A DNA stretch of 26,139 bases from SIG701 sp045577175 (GTDB lineage: Bacteria > Bacillota > Clostridia > Oscillospirales > CAG-272): assembly GCA_045577175.1 (NCBI GenBank), contig JAZNHT010000045.1, positions 1 to 26,139 of the forward strand, written 5' to 3'. Both the position numbers and the translations under genes were made by a program. Below, in pieces: positions 14,437-23,612 of the stretch; the stretch's first letter is position 1, and each line of letters opens with the position of its first letter. The notes beneath the pieces are model-generated. The model did no database searches. It had not been told where the DNA came from and was given only the letters and a program-made list of their open reading frames with translations.

Positions 14437-15087
14437 TCAGCCCTTCACCGCCTTCGTATACTGCTCGGCAAGCGCGGTGATCTCCCCAAAACGGTTCTCC
14501 GCGATCCGCTTTTTATCAATAATGTTGCCGCCGATGCCGAAGCCGGACGCGCCTGCGGCGAGATACGCACTGATATTGGTGAGATCGATCCCGCCGACCG
14601 CCAGAAACGGGATATGGGACAACGGTGCGCGGATCGCCTTGAAATACGAAACACCGAGATCGGTAATCGGGAACAGCTTGACGAAATCCGCTCCGCAGAG
14701 ATGCGCCGTCTGCGCCTCGGTCGGCGTCAGCGCACCGGGGATGGAGACAAGCCCCACGGACACGGTTTTTTCGATGATCTCCCGACTGACGTGGGGAGAG
14801 ATAATAAACGATCCGCCTGCCAAGGCCGTCAGCTCCACCTGCCGCTCTGTCAGAACAGTGCCGGCACCGATGTGCATTCGCCCACGGAAGCTCTCAGCAA
14901 GGAGTCGGATGTTTTCCGCCGTATCCGTATCCGCAGTCTTCCCCGACGCATCGAACGTAATCTCCATCAGACGGATACCGCCCGCATACAGCGCGTCGGC
15001 AAGAGGCAGAATCTTCTCACGCTCCACCCCACGGACGATCACAATGATTTTTTCATCTTTTACCGATTGTATAACTGAACTGCGCAT
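14437..15087 (-). CDS. KDPG/KDPGal aldolase (2-dehydro-3-deoxy-6-phosphogluconate/galactonate aldolase)
   Basis: A 216-residue class I aldolase of the Eda/DgoA family, which splits 2-keto-3-deoxy-6-phosphogluconate or -galactonate into pyruvate and glyceraldehyde-3-phosphate. Seen: Glu42 in MEITF, GAGTVLT at 74-80, SPHVS at 97-101, the Schiff-base Lys137 in ADFVKLFP, and the phosphate site AVGGI near 163. Pairing with DgoK favours the galactonate form (dgoA), but the enzyme alone does not settle the stereochemistry. The ATG has AAAGGAG upstream. It is the first gene of the operon, behind a good promoter. Confidence 0.92.
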   Translation of the reverse strand: MRSSVIQSVKDEKIIVIVRGVEREKILPLADALYAGGIRLMEITFDASGKTADTDTAENIRLLAESFRGRMHIGAGTVLTERQVELTALAGGSFIISPHVSREIIEKTVSVGLVSIPGALTPTEAQTAHLCGADFVKLFPITDLGVSYFKAIRAPLSHIPFLAVGGIDLTNISAYLAAGASGFGIGGNIIDKKRIAENRFGEITALAEQYTKAVKG

Positions 15088-15125
15088 ATGCTTTTCTCCT
15101 TTGATTCCGACGATTATACGTATAT

Positions 15126-15154
15126 ATTATACCATACGAAAAAAACGTTGTAAA
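15126..15154 (-). promoter_or_regulatory. Promoter of the aldolase-dgoK operon
   Basis: On the minus strand TTTACA (15149-15154), a 17-nt spacer and TATAAT (15126-15131), about 40 nt before the aldolase start codon. Confidence 0.75.
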
Positions 15155-15194
15155 GAAATGCGGCATGGCAATTTGACGGATATACAAAGAGAAC

Positions 15195-15217
15195 AACCAC
15201 CCGTTCGGGTGGTTTTT
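15195..15217. terminator. Terminator hairpin after glgP
   Basis: Perfect 9-bp arms AACCACCCG (15195-15203) and its complement (15206-15214). On minus, following glgP, the stem is followed by a moderately T-rich TTGTTCTCTTTG; on plus it is followed by six T. It lies 6 nt beyond the glgP stop and probably ends the maltodextrin operon. Confidence 0.75.
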
Positions 15218-15219
15218 TC

Positions 15220-17517
15220 TTATACGTTCCAGATTTCCTTCGCGTATTCTTTCACCGTGCGGTCGGCGGAAAACTCGCCCGAGGCGGCAATATTCGCAAG
15301 CGCACGGCGTGCGTACCCCTCCGTGTCGCAAAAATCCGCGGCGGCACGGGATTTCGTCTCCACGTACGATCGGAAATCGCCGAGCACACGGTAGTGATCC
15401 GCGCGGTGCCACGGCGCGCCGTCGAGCAAAGACGTGTACAGATCGCGAAACGCACCCGTACCGCCGTCGTCAAACGTGCCGTCGATCAGCGTATCCACGG
15501 CACGGCGGAGCGCGGCATCCTCCCCGTACAGCCTTCGCGGATTGTACGCATCCGCCGCACGCTCGGCGGTGATCTCCTCCGCGCGGGCGCCGAAGAAATA
15601 GTTGTTCTCCTCCCCCGCCGCGCGGAGTATTTCCAGATTCGCGCCGTCATAGGTGCCGAGCGTCGGCGCACCGTTCATCATGAATTTCATGTTGCCCGTG
15701 CCGCTTGCCTCCGTCCCTGCCATGGAGATCTGCTCGGAGAGATCTCCTGCCGGAATCAGCACCTCCGCCCACGATACGTTGTAATCGGGCACGAAAATCA
15801 CGCGCATTCTGCCCTCGCAGAGCGGATCGCGGTTGATCTTCTCCGCAATCTTAAGAATATAGCGGATGATCCCCTTCGCGCGGTGGTAACCGGGTGCACT
15901 TTTTGCGCCGAACAGAAACGCCGTCGGCGTGAAATCGGGCATCGATCCGTCTCTGAGTCCCTGATAGAAGTACACAATCGAAAGCGCGTTCAGAAGCTGC
16001 CGCTTGTACTCGTGCAGACGCTTCACGTGGATGTCGAAAAAGAAATCCGCGTCGAGCTTCTCGCCCAATCGCTCGGCGATCACACGGCAGAGCCTTTGCT
16101 TGTTCTCTCTTTTCACAGCGGCAAGCTCGCGCAGAGACGAATCATCCGCCAGATACGGCCGCAGCTTCTCCACCTCGGAGAAATCCTTCACCCAGCCGTC
16201 GCCGATCCGCTCCGTGATGAACGAAGAAAGCGGCGGATTTGCCACGGCAAGGAATCGCCGCTGGGTGACACCGTTCGTCTTGTTTGAAAATTTCCCGGGC
16301 GTGCGTTCATACCACGGTGCGAGCACGCGGCGGGTGAGAATCTCCGTATGCAAAGGTGCGACCCCGTTGACGGCGAAGGAGACATACGTCGCCAGACGCG
16401 CCATGTGCACCCGTCCGCCGTCGATGATGTTCATATCCGCCGCACGGTCGGGATACTCTGCCTCAAGCGCACGCTGAATAAGGGAGATCGCCCCCATCGC
16501 CTCCGGCGCGAGCCTTTGCAGAAGCGCGGCATCCCACACCTCCAGTGCTTCCGTCATGACGGTGTGATTCGTATACGCAAACGTGCGCCGCGCGATACCG
16601 ATCGCCTCCGCAAACGGTACGCCGCGCCTCTCCAGTGCCGTAATCAGCATCGGAATGGCTAAAACGGGATGCGTATCGTTCAGCTGGAGCACGGCGAAAT
16701 CGGGCAGCGACGTGAGGCTTTCGTGCGCTCTTTCGTACGTGCGGAGCACATCCTCCACCGTTGCCGCGGTGAGAAAAATCTGCTGGCTCAGACGAAGCTG
16801 CTTGCCCTCGGGGGTGTTATCGTTCGGATACAGCACCGCCGTCAGGCGGGAGGCGCGTTCCGCCTCCGCGGTCGCCTCCGCGTACCGACCTGCATCAAAG
16901 GCGGCGAAATCAAACGGGCGCACCGCCTCCGCCTGCCACAGACGGAGATTGCCGACATCCCCCTCATAGCCGTACACGGGCATATCATACGGGACGGCGC
17001 GCACGCGCTCACCGCCGATTGTCACCTCCACGGCATCGCTTTCGCGCCTCGTCGACCACGGATCGCCGTATCTCGTCCAGTCATCCGCCTCCTCGCGCTG
17101 GTATCCTTCGCTGAGATCCTGCTTGAAAAGCCCGTAGCGGTAGCGGAGTCCGTAGCCGGACAGAGGGATGCGGTGCGTTGCCGCCGCCTCCAAAAAGCAC
17201 GCGGCGAGCCGCCCGAGTCCGCCGTTGCCGAGCGCGGCATCGGGGATTTCGGCAAATCGTTCGGGATCAAATCCCGCCTCGCGGAGTGCGCCGTACACGC
17301 TCTCCCGTATGCCGAGATTATATAGATTCGTCTCCGTCAGCCGTCCCACCAGAAATTCGGAGGAGAGATAGTACGCACGTCTGCCCTCCGTTTGCGTATA
17401 CGGACGGACGGTATCCTTCACAAACCGCACGGTAAAATTGTAAGCGTCCGCCGTATCCATCCGGGCAATATCCGCCTCCTTGGCGGCTGCGGCAAGACGC
17501 GTTTTCAGATCATCCAT
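15220..17517 (-). CDS. glgP: Glycogen/maltodextrin phosphorylase
   Basis: A 765-residue GT35 phosphorylase that releases glucose-1-phosphate from alpha-1,4-glucans using phosphate and PLP. Family segments: EGRRAYYLSSEFLVGR near the N-terminus, NGGLGRLAACF, AVLQLNDTHPVLAIPML, HVKRLHEYKRQLLN, and the PLP lysine near 611 in EASGTGNMKFMMNGAP. It is shorter than the 800-840 residues of E. coli MalP/GlgP and lacks the long N-terminal regulatory extension, so it is probably constitutively active. The ATG overlaps the malQ stop by 8 nt, and the two enzymes act together on imported maltodextrins. Confidence 0.95.
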   Translation of the reverse strand: MDDLKTRLAAAAKEADIARMDTADAYNFTVRFVKDTVRPYTQTEGRRAYYLSSEFLVGRLTETNLYNLGIRESVYGALREAGFDPERFAEIPDAALGNGGLGRLAACFLEAAATHRIPLSGYGLRYRYGLFKQDLSEGYQREEADDWTRYGDPWSTRRESDAVEVTIGGERVRAVPYDMPVYGYEGDVGNLRLWQAEAVRPFDFAAFDAGRYAEATAEAERASRLTAVLYPNDNTPEGKQLRLSQQIFLTAATVEDVLRTYERAHESLTSLPDFAVLQLNDTHPVLAIPMLITALERRGVPFAEAIGIARRTFAYTNHTVMTEALEVWDAALLQRLAPEAMGAISLIQRALEAEYPDRAADMNIIDGGRVHMARLATYVSFAVNGVAPLHTEILTRRVLAPWYERTPGKFSNKTNGVTQRRFLAVANPPLSSFITERIGDGWVKDFSEVEKLRPYLADDSSLRELAAVKRENKQRLCRVIAERLGEKLDADFFFDIHVKRLHEYKRQLLNALSIVYFYQGLRDGSMPDFTPTAFLFGAKSAPGYHRAKGIIRYILKIAEKINRDPLCEGRMRVIFVPDYNVSWAEVLIPAGDLSEQISMAGTEASGTGNMKFMMNGAPTLGTYDGANLEILRAAGEENNYFFGARAEEITAERAADAYNPRRLYGEDAALRRAVDTLIDGTFDDGGTGAFRDLYTSLLDGAPWHRADHYRVLGDFRSYVETKSRAAADFCDTEGYARRALANIAASGEFSADRTVKEYAKEIWNV

Positions 17518-19015
17518 ATGCTTTCTCCTCGCTTGTTTTCAGATTGGTTCGACCGTACAGGGCGGTGATCTCACAAAGATACGCCGTATCCGACCGGGTA
17601 AGCGGTGCGGACAGCGCGTACTCCCAGCAGCCGCCGATTTTCCCCGGTGTATTGATGCGCCCCGCACTCCCCTCGGAAAGAAGATCCTGCACGGTGAAGA
17701 TCACCGTATCCGCCACGGACGCGGAGGCAGCGCGCATCATGCCGCGGACGAACGTGGGAATATCCGCCCCGTCGGGGAGCCCGAGATACGAAGCCGCACG
17801 GGCGCGCTCACCGGGCTCGGCGGAGGCAAAAAATCCCGCCGTCGTATCGTTGTCGTGCGTACCGAGATACACGACCGTATCCCTCCCGTAATTGTGCGGC
17901 AGAAACGGATTCCCCCCATCCGAGCCGAACGCGAACTGCAAAATCCGCATCCCCGGGACGGCGGCGTACTCACGGAGCGCACCGACGGACGGCGGAATGT
18001 CGCCTAAATCCTCCGCGATGAGGACAAGCTCGGGCAGAGACTTGCGGAGGGTATCAAAAAACGCTCTCCCATCCCCCGACCGCCACGTGCCCGAGCGCGC
18101 GTCCTTCGCCCCTTTCGGGATCACGTAATACGAATCAAAGGCGCGGAAGTGGTCGAGCCGCGTCTCGTCGTACATCTGTGTGCATCGGGCGAGGCGGCGC
18201 ATCCACCACGCGTAGCCGTCTCCGCGCATTCTTTCCCAATTGTAGATCGGATTGCCCCAAAGCTGACCGTCCGCAGTGAAGAAATCGGGCGGCACGCCGG
18301 CGACCTCCTCCGCGGAAAACAGCTCGGAATGCGCCCAGACATCCGCGCTGTCGCTTGCGACGTAGAACGGAATATCGCCGAGAAGAGAGATGCCGCGCGC
18401 GGCGAGATAGGCACGGAGTGCATTCAGCTGTCTTTGAAAGAGAAACTGCCAGAAGCAGCGGCATCGGATCTCCTCGCTGAGACGGGAGCGCGCCGCCTCC
18501 ATCGCCTCGGGACGGCGGTTTTTGAGATCGTCCTGCCACTCCCAGAACGGTTTGCCGCCCTCACGCTCCTTGATCGCGTCAAACAGCGCGAAATCGGCAA
18601 GCCACGATGCTTCCCTCTCCAAAAACGCGGAGAAATCCTCTCTGAGGCGCGGTGTGCCGTCCTCCGAAAACCGCGCATAGGCGCGGCGGAGAAGCTCTCC
18701 TTTGACAGCATCGGCGCGAACGTAATCCGCCTTGCCGGTCGGGATACCGGCGAAGGCTTCGACCTCGCCTTCCGAAAGGAGCCCGTCGCTTACAAGTTCC
18801 GCGGGATCGATAAGCATGGGATTTCCGGCAAACGCGGACGGGGACGCATACGGTGAATGGACGAAATCGGGGATATTCAAGGGAAGGACCTGCCACACGG
18901 ACTGACCGGCGGCGGCGAGGGTATCTGCAAAATCACGGGCACTTTTTCCCATGCCGCCGATTCCGAATCGGCTAGGCAAGGAGGAGACGGGGAGGAGGAT
19001 TCCGCTTCGGCGCAT
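17510..19015 (-). CDS. malQ: 4-alpha-glucanotransferase (amylomaltase, GH77)
   Basis: A 501-residue GH77 enzyme that disproportionates maltodextrins, making chains long enough for GlgP and releasing glucose. The catalytic residues are visible: nucleophile Asp288 in DETRLDHFRAF, acid/base Glu335 in LVLIAEDLGDIPPSV, and Asp388 or Asp390 in GTHDNDTTAGFF. The opening RRSGILLPVSSLPSRFGIG is typical. I start at the ATG 19013-19015 (MRRSGILL) because GAAAGGAG lies about 8 nt upstream; the frame runs 17 codons further with no family similarity. That ribosome binding site is at the edge of hairpin element copy B. It overlaps glgP by 8 nt. Confidence 0.95.
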   Translation of the reverse strand: MRRSGILLPVSSLPSRFGIGGMGKSARDFADTLAAAGQSVWQVLPLNIPDFVHSPYASPSAFAGNPMLIDPAELVSDGLLSEGEVEAFAGIPTGKADYVRADAVKGELLRRAYARFSEDGTPRLREDFSAFLEREASWLADFALFDAIKEREGGKPFWEWQDDLKNRRPEAMEAARSRLSEEIRCRCFWQFLFQRQLNALRAYLAARGISLLGDIPFYVASDSADVWAHSELFSAEEVAGVPPDFFTADGQLWGNPIYNWERMRGDGYAWWMRRLARCTQMYDETRLDHFRAFDSYYVIPKGAKDARSGTWRSGDGRAFFDTLRKSLPELVLIAEDLGDIPPSVGALREYAAVPGMRILQFAFGSDGGNPFLPHNYGRDTVVYLGTHDNDTTAGFFASAEPGERARAASYLGLPDGADIPTFVRGMMRAASASVADTVIFTVQDLLSEGSAGRINTPGKIGGCWEYALSAPLTRSDTAYLCEITALYGRTNLKTSEEKAYG

Positions 19016-19794
19016 ACGGGGGGACTCCTTTCGGGGGGATTTCTTTCTTGAAACTACTGTCTGCAAACAGACGGTTTGGATGCACGAACTGTTCGTGCAG
19101 AGGACGCGATGTAGGAGGGGCGAGGCGCGCAGCCCCTCCTACCACCACCTCCGCGATCAGAGGAAAGGGACGGAAGAATCCGCCCTTTCCTCCGATACCT
19201 CCATACCCACCTCATAGCGCTCCCTCAGCGGAAGAGGAGAGACAACATACCACTCTTTCTTCATCTTTGAGGAGAGTCAAGTGCAAATGCCACGCTGAGG
19301 CGCGGCATTTGCGTCGAGGATTCCTTCGACTGCCTAAGCAGTCGTTTCCGCTGACGCGGAAAACCGGGAACCTCGCAACGATCTTCAGTGCAAACAACAG
19401 CTAAACGTCATCGTACAAGACGCGCTTCGCGCGGGCGAACAGCAATATTGATGGGTACGAATCGCGTGCGGATTGCACATACAAACTCGGATCGCAAGCA
19501 ATATGCGGAGATGTAGTTTGATATGGGATGACGTAGCGCAATCTTGCAAACTCTCCCGCTGTCAGTGCAGAAGGGATACACAACGCAACGATACCGCTTC
19601 GGTGAAAGTGGTAGGTGTGGGACAGTTACAGCTGCTCCCGGGAAGGGGAGTTCCAAGAGGGGAGGGAGCACCCTCCCCTCTTTGGTGTGGCGGTGGTGCA
19701 GGAGGCGTTCCGCATTAAACGCCTCCTGCATAGAGGTGTGGGCTACGCGGCTTGCCCCTCCTGCATAAAACCTCGGGGATTGCCAAAGGGGGTA
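19016..19794 (-). repeat. Long multi-hairpin intergenic element, copy B
   Basis: Nearly 780 bases without a gene, between the malG-like stop and the malQ ribosome binding site; homologous in blocks to 3736-4334 in the same orientation. Hairpin arms: 19081-19089/19091-19099; 19111-19121/19132-19142; 19160-19169 plus 19171-19174 with 19179-19182 plus 19183-19192; 19283-19295/19300-19312; 19327-19333/19338-19344; 19345-19351/19356-19362; 19421-19425/19429-19433; 19656-19666/19671-19681; 19697-19709/19718-19730. The three hairpins at 19283-19362 and part of the following 60 nt have no counterpart in copy A, and the segment ending CTCCTGCATA is duplicated at 19721-19731 and 19758-19767. No strong terminator is seen on the minus strand, so the sugar operon may be transcribed through it. 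Confidence 0.85.
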
Positions 19795-20637
19795 TCACCC
19801 CTTCACTGCTCCTCCTGTCACACCCTCCACATAATACTTCTGCATAAAGAGGAAGAGTGCTGCGATCGGCACGGCAACGAGTACCGCCCCCGCACAGAAT
19901 CTCGTGAAATAATAGTAGATATTCTCCCTTGAGATCAGCTGGAACAGCCCGAGCGCCACCGTGTAGTTGTCGTAATTGTCCTTCATAATCACCGAGGCGA
20001 AAATATAATCCATCCACGGTGCCATAAACGACATCAAAACCGTGTACACAATGATCGGCTTCGATAAAGGCAGAGTGATTTTCCAAAAAATCGTCGCACG
20101 GGACGCGCCGTCGATGTGCGCCGCCTCATCCAGTGCCGTCGGGATCGTGTCAAAAAATCCCTTCGCAATATAATACGTCAGCGCCGACGAGCCCGAATAC
20201 ACGAGAATCAGCGCAAGCAGCGACTGCGTAAGCCCCACCGCCTTCAGAATGAAATACACCGCAATCATAGACATAAATCCGGGAAACATATTCAGAATCA
20301 GTCCTGCCTTCATCATGCCGCCGCGTCCGCGGAACCGGATGCGCGAGAACGCGTAGGAAATCATAAGCACGTACATGGTCGAAAGCAGACACGATGCCAC
20401 CGACACAATCAGCGTATTTCTGTACCACCGCGGAAAGTTGAAAAGCTCCGTCTCCGTAAACAATCGCGTGTAATTGTCAAGCGTGAACGATTTCGGGATC
20501 AGATACTGCACCGTCGCGCCCGGCTCCGCGCGAAACGAATGGAGCACAAGAAAGAAAATCGGCGTCACCCAGATCACGGCGAGGAGGATAAGGATCGCAT
20601 AAATCAGCACGTTTGCGGCAATTTTGCGCCTTTTCAT
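19795..20637 (-). CDS. Maltodextrin-type ABC transporter permease (MalG-like)
   Basis: A 280-residue inner-membrane permease with six hydrophobic spans. The EAA loop that contacts the ATPase is clear: DEAAHIDGASRATIFWKI followed by TLPLSKP. Together with the MalF-like partner it forms the channel of a CUT1-type carbohydrate importer. The ATG at 20635-20637 overlaps the stop of the upstream permease by 4 nt (ATGA), so the longer frame is not real. Placement next to malQ and glgP makes maltodextrin the likely substrate. Copy B of the hairpin element begins about 20 nt after its stop codon. Confidence 0.93.
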   Translation of the reverse strand: MKRRKIAANVLIYAILILLAVIWVTPIFFLVLHSFRAEPGATVQYLIPKSFTLDNYTRLFTETELFNFPRWYRNTLIVSVASCLLSTMYVLMISYAFSRIRFRGRGGMMKAGLILNMFPGFMSMIAVYFILKAVGLTQSLLALILVYSGSSALTYYIAKGFFDTIPTALDEAAHIDGASRATIFWKITLPLSKPIIVYTVLMSFMAPWMDYIFASVIMKDNYDNYTVALGLFQLISRENIYYYFTRFCAGAVLVAVPIAALFLFMQKYYVEGVTGGAVKG

Positions 20638-22031
20638 CGGAAATCCCCCTCCTTCCCCGACAGGCTTTTGCTGTACACAATCAAAGACATCGACGCGCAG
20701 ATCACAAACGTGATGATACCGATGACGGACGCGAGCTTGTAATTCTGCTCGCCCGTCGTGATGCGGTACAGCCACGTAATGAGCAGATCCGTCCGCCCTG
20801 CCTGATAGTAATCGCCCGTCATCGGACCGCCGCCCGACAGTAGCCAGATCACGTTGAAATTGTTGATGTTGCCGACAAACTGTGTGATCAGATACGGCGT
20901 GGTGATAAACAAAACGTAAGGCAGGGTGATTTTGCGAAACTGCATAAACGGGGACGCGCCGTCAATGCGCGACGCTTCGTACAGATCCTCGGGGATATTC
21001 ATGAGAATACCCGTTGTGATGAGCATGGAGTACGGGATACCCACCCACATATTGACGAAAAGCACCGTGATCTTCGCAAGTGTGCCGTCGGTGAGGAAGC
21101 GGATCGGCTCGCTTATCAGCCCGATCTGCTGAAGCAGGACGTTGACCAGCCCGTGATCCGCCAAAAGATTGCGCATGAACATGAGCGACACAAACTGCGG
21201 CACGGCGATCGTGAGCACGAACACGGTGCGGAACAGCTTCTTCGGACGGATGCCCTTTTTATTGATGAGAATCGCCAGAAGCATCCCGAGCACGTAGTTT
21301 GTGACCGTGGCGAAGAACGCCCAGATCAGCGTCCACGACAAAATTCCGCCGAACGTCTTGCCGAGAAGCGGCGTGTCGGAAAGACCGAAAATCGCGCGGA
21401 AGTTCTCCAGTCCCACCCACGTAAACAGATTGCCCGGCGGCATATGAAAGCGGTCGTAATTCGTGCAGGAGATCGCAATCATAAACACAAGCGGCAAAAC
21501 GGTGAAGATCACGACGGCGACGGTGGGCAGAAACAAAAGCACCTTGTGGAAATTTTCGTTGGCAAGGGAGGAAAGCCCCTCTCTGACGGTGGGAGGACGG
21601 CGACCCTCCTTTGCGTCAATCTCCGCGCGGTACGATGCACGCACGGAGGAAACATACACGCAGACATACAGCGCGCACACGATGACCGAAACGATCCCGT
21701 ACAGAAGGACGAGCATGGAGTTGTCGCCCTTCGTGTATTCAAAGATGCCGAGCTCCTCATTAAAGATTTCGACCTGTGTCACTGTGCCGAGCGTGGATAG
21801 CTTCCCAATATAGACTATGCCGAATGCGGCGAAAAATATCCAAAAGAAAATCTGCGCGAGAAGATAGATTGCCCCCGTGAAAAAACGGCGGCGGCGGAGA
21901 CAGCCCGCGCCCATGATGAAAAAGGACAGCTTTGTAAAAAAGTCTCCGCTTATAAAGATTCGGAAAAATGCCCCCACCGCCGCAGCAAAGCGGCGCGGAA
22001 GGGAAGCGGAACGGTAGTCGAGATCAGCCAT
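20634..22031 (-). CDS. Maltodextrin-type ABC transporter permease (MalF-like)
   Basis: A 465-residue permease, long for the family because of an added N-terminal part of about 150 residues: a polar start, a pair of hydrophobic spans, an outside segment (GTVTQVEIFNEELGIFEY) and a further span before a cytoplasmic stretch (RAEIDAKEGRRPPTVREG). The core then has the usual spans and the EAA loop EASRIDGASPFMQFRKI followed by TLP. The extra N-terminal spans and periplasmic-side loop recall E. coli MalF. It follows the binding-protein gene by 14 nt and overlaps the MalG-like gene by 4 nt. Confidence 0.92.
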   Translation of the reverse strand: MADLDYRSASLPRRFAAAVGAFFRIFISGDFFTKLSFFIMGAGCLRRRRFFTGAIYLLAQIFFWIFFAAFGIVYIGKLSTLGTVTQVEIFNEELGIFEYTKGDNSMLVLLYGIVSVIVCALYVCVYVSSVRASYRAEIDAKEGRRPPTVREGLSSLANENFHKVLLFLPTVAVVIFTVLPLVFMIAISCTNYDRFHMPPGNLFTWVGLENFRAIFGLSDTPLLGKTFGGILSWTLIWAFFATVTNYVLGMLLAILINKKGIRPKKLFRTVFVLTIAVPQFVSLMFMRNLLADHGLVNVLLQQIGLISEPIRFLTDGTLAKITVLFVNMWVGIPYSMLITTGILMNIPEDLYEASRIDGASPFMQFRKITLPYVLFITTPYLITQFVGNINNFNVIWLLSGGGPMTGDYYQAGRTDLLITWLYRITTGEQNYKLASVIGIITFVICASMSLIVYSKSLSGKEGDFR

Positions 22032-22045
22032 ACGACCTCCGCCCG

Positions 22046-23302
22046 TTACGTGATCGGGTTATTCACCGTGGCTACGAGGGTATCGAGCATCCCCTGAAGG
22101 GCATCGTCGGAAACGGTGCCGGAGACAATATCCGTGCCGAAGCCCTCCGCCGCCGTCCAGTAGATGCCGGGCACGTTATTCTGCGAGACGGAATACTGAA
22201 GCTGCTCCGCCAGCGCGGCAAGCACCTCGTTTTCTCTGACAGCATCCGACTGCGCGACTTTGGTATTGGACGGGCCCATGCCGCGGTCGGTAAATCGCTT
22301 CATCTGATTCGTCTCGTTCGTCAGCCATGCCGCCAGCTTCACCGCCTCGGACTGCGCCTCACTGGACGCATTTACGCCGACGAGCTTGTACCCCGCAAAG
22401 CCGCGCATCTGCATCTCCTCGCCGTCTATGACGATTTTCGGCAGCTTTGCCGCGCCGAGATTCTCCTCGCCGATCTCGCTTGCGATTTTATCGGCGAGCC
22501 ATGTGCCGGAGACACACGCGATCACGGAGCCGTCCCCGAACGCGGAAACGACGGCGGAATCGTAATCCGTACCGAAATTAACGAATCGCACATCCTTGGC
22601 GAGCGTATTCATGGCGCGGGCGGCGGCAAGACCTGCCTCGGTGTTGAAGTCGATCGTTTTATCCTCGGAAAAGGAGCATCCCGCCGTGAGGAAGAACGAT
22701 GCGACGTACCACGAGTCGGACATCTTCATGGCGAAGCGCTTACCGTCCGTACAGGCGGCGAGAATTTCCTCGAGCGTATCGGGTGCTTCGGGGAATACCT
22801 CTTTGTTATAATAGAGAAAATATCCGTTGTCCGCCGTCGCGGGGAACGCGTACAGCTTGCCGTCCACGGTGGCGGCATCGACGGAGCCTTCGCCGTTTTC
22901 GGCAATCACCGTCTCCTTATACGATCCGCCGATCTGTGCGAGTGCGCCTGCCGCGACGAGATCCGCGATCTGGTCGTTGGAGAAGTGGAACACGTCTGCC
23001 GCCGCATCCGGATCGTCGAGGATCATCGTCTTTGCCTCGCCGATGCCGACAACGCCGTAGCTGAAGTTGTAAATCTTATCGGTATTGGCGGCGGCGTACG
23101 CCTCGCACATCTGTTTTGTCATCTGCTGGTCGTCCTGCGCGCTCCAGATTTTCAGGCTGACGGTCGTTTTCTGCGCGCTTGTGCCGTCGCCCGTATCGGT
23201 GCCGTTATCGGTGTTGTTATTTTTGTCCTTTCCGCAGCCGGAAAAGGTGAGCGTACCCAAAAGGCACGCGATCGCCAAAAGAAAAGATATCCGTTTTTTC
23301 AT
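22046..23302 (-). CDS. Maltodextrin-type ABC transporter solute-binding lipoprotein
   Basis: A 418-residue type 1 extracellular solute-binding protein. It has a lipoprotein signal (MKKRISFLLAIACLLGTL, then TFSGC with Cys23 as the lipidated residue), a low-complexity linker (KDKNNNTDNGTDTGDG), then a mature domain starting VSLKIWSAQDDQQMTKQMCE, typical of MalE-like proteins. It would sit on the outside of the cell membrane and deliver maltodextrins to the permeases. GGAGG lies 9 nt upstream of the ATG. It is the first gene of the operon. No ATPase gene is present nearby. Confidence 0.93.
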   Translation of the reverse strand: MKKRISFLLAIACLLGTLTFSGCGKDKNNNTDNGTDTGDGTSAQKTTVSLKIWSAQDDQQMTKQMCEAYAAANTDKIYNFSYGVVGIGEAKTMILDDPDAAADVFHFSNDQIADLVAAGALAQIGGSYKETVIAENGEGSVDAATVDGKLYAFPATADNGYFLYYNKEVFPEAPDTLEEILAACTDGKRFAMKMSDSWYVASFFLTAGCSFSEDKTIDFNTEAGLAAARAMNTLAKDVRFVNFGTDYDSAVVSAFGDGSVIACVSGTWLADKIASEIGEENLGAAKLPKIVIDGEEMQMRGFAGYKLVGVNASSEAQSEAVKLAAWLTNETNQMKRFTDRGMGPSNTKVAQSDAVRENEVLAALAEQLQYSVSQNNVPGIYWTAAEGFGTDIVSGTVSDDALQGMLDTLVATVNNPIT

Positions 23303-23576
23303 TTATTTTTCCTCCGATTTTGCTATACTGCCGCCGTGCGGCTATACAGTCACAACCGTAGTGTGCGCAGGCAAATGCACATTTATGCCGCGCACGGCGG
23401 ATGCGGATTTGGAAAAATTTACAGAAAGGAACGAGATTAGGAGGGGCAAAAGCGGAAACCTTGCAAGGCAAAAGCCACTCACACCTCTGCTGATAGGGAG
23501 TCAAAAACAAGCCTTGTGCAAAGTATTTATGGAAACAGTGTGGGCAAAAATCCCCGCCCAACAACAAAGATCAAGA
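23303..23576. other. Non-coding interval upstream of the binding-protein gene
   Basis: About 275 bases without a supported gene. Near the gene it holds two TATAGC-like boxes on the minus strand (around 23323 and 23341), but neither has a good -35 box at the right distance, so I do not call a promoter. A small palindrome (AAATG/CATTT arms, 23372-23383) could be an operator. The reading frame on minus between 23303 and 23567 runs into the binding-protein gene but shows no protein-like pattern. Confidence 0.35.
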
Positions 23577-23608
23577 AAAAAACGGTGAGTTTGCGACTCA
23601 CCGTTTTT
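23577..23608. terminator. Bidirectional terminator after the XRE gene
   Basis: Perfect stem AAAAACGGTGAGT with its complement (about 23578-23590/23596-23608) around a TTGCG loop, with T tracts after the stem on either strand. It starts 4 nt past the stop of the XRE regulator on minus. Confidence 0.9.
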
Positions 23609-23612
23609 GACT

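Noticed and set aside
23320..23346. Two TATAGC boxes as promoters of the binding-protein gene
   Set aside because: Neither has a recognisable -35 box at 16-18 nt; calling a promoter would be a guess.
21968..23440. A 490-codon plus-strand frame opposite the binding protein
   Set aside because: Antisense shadow; the opposite strand encodes a complete lipoprotein with signal peptide.
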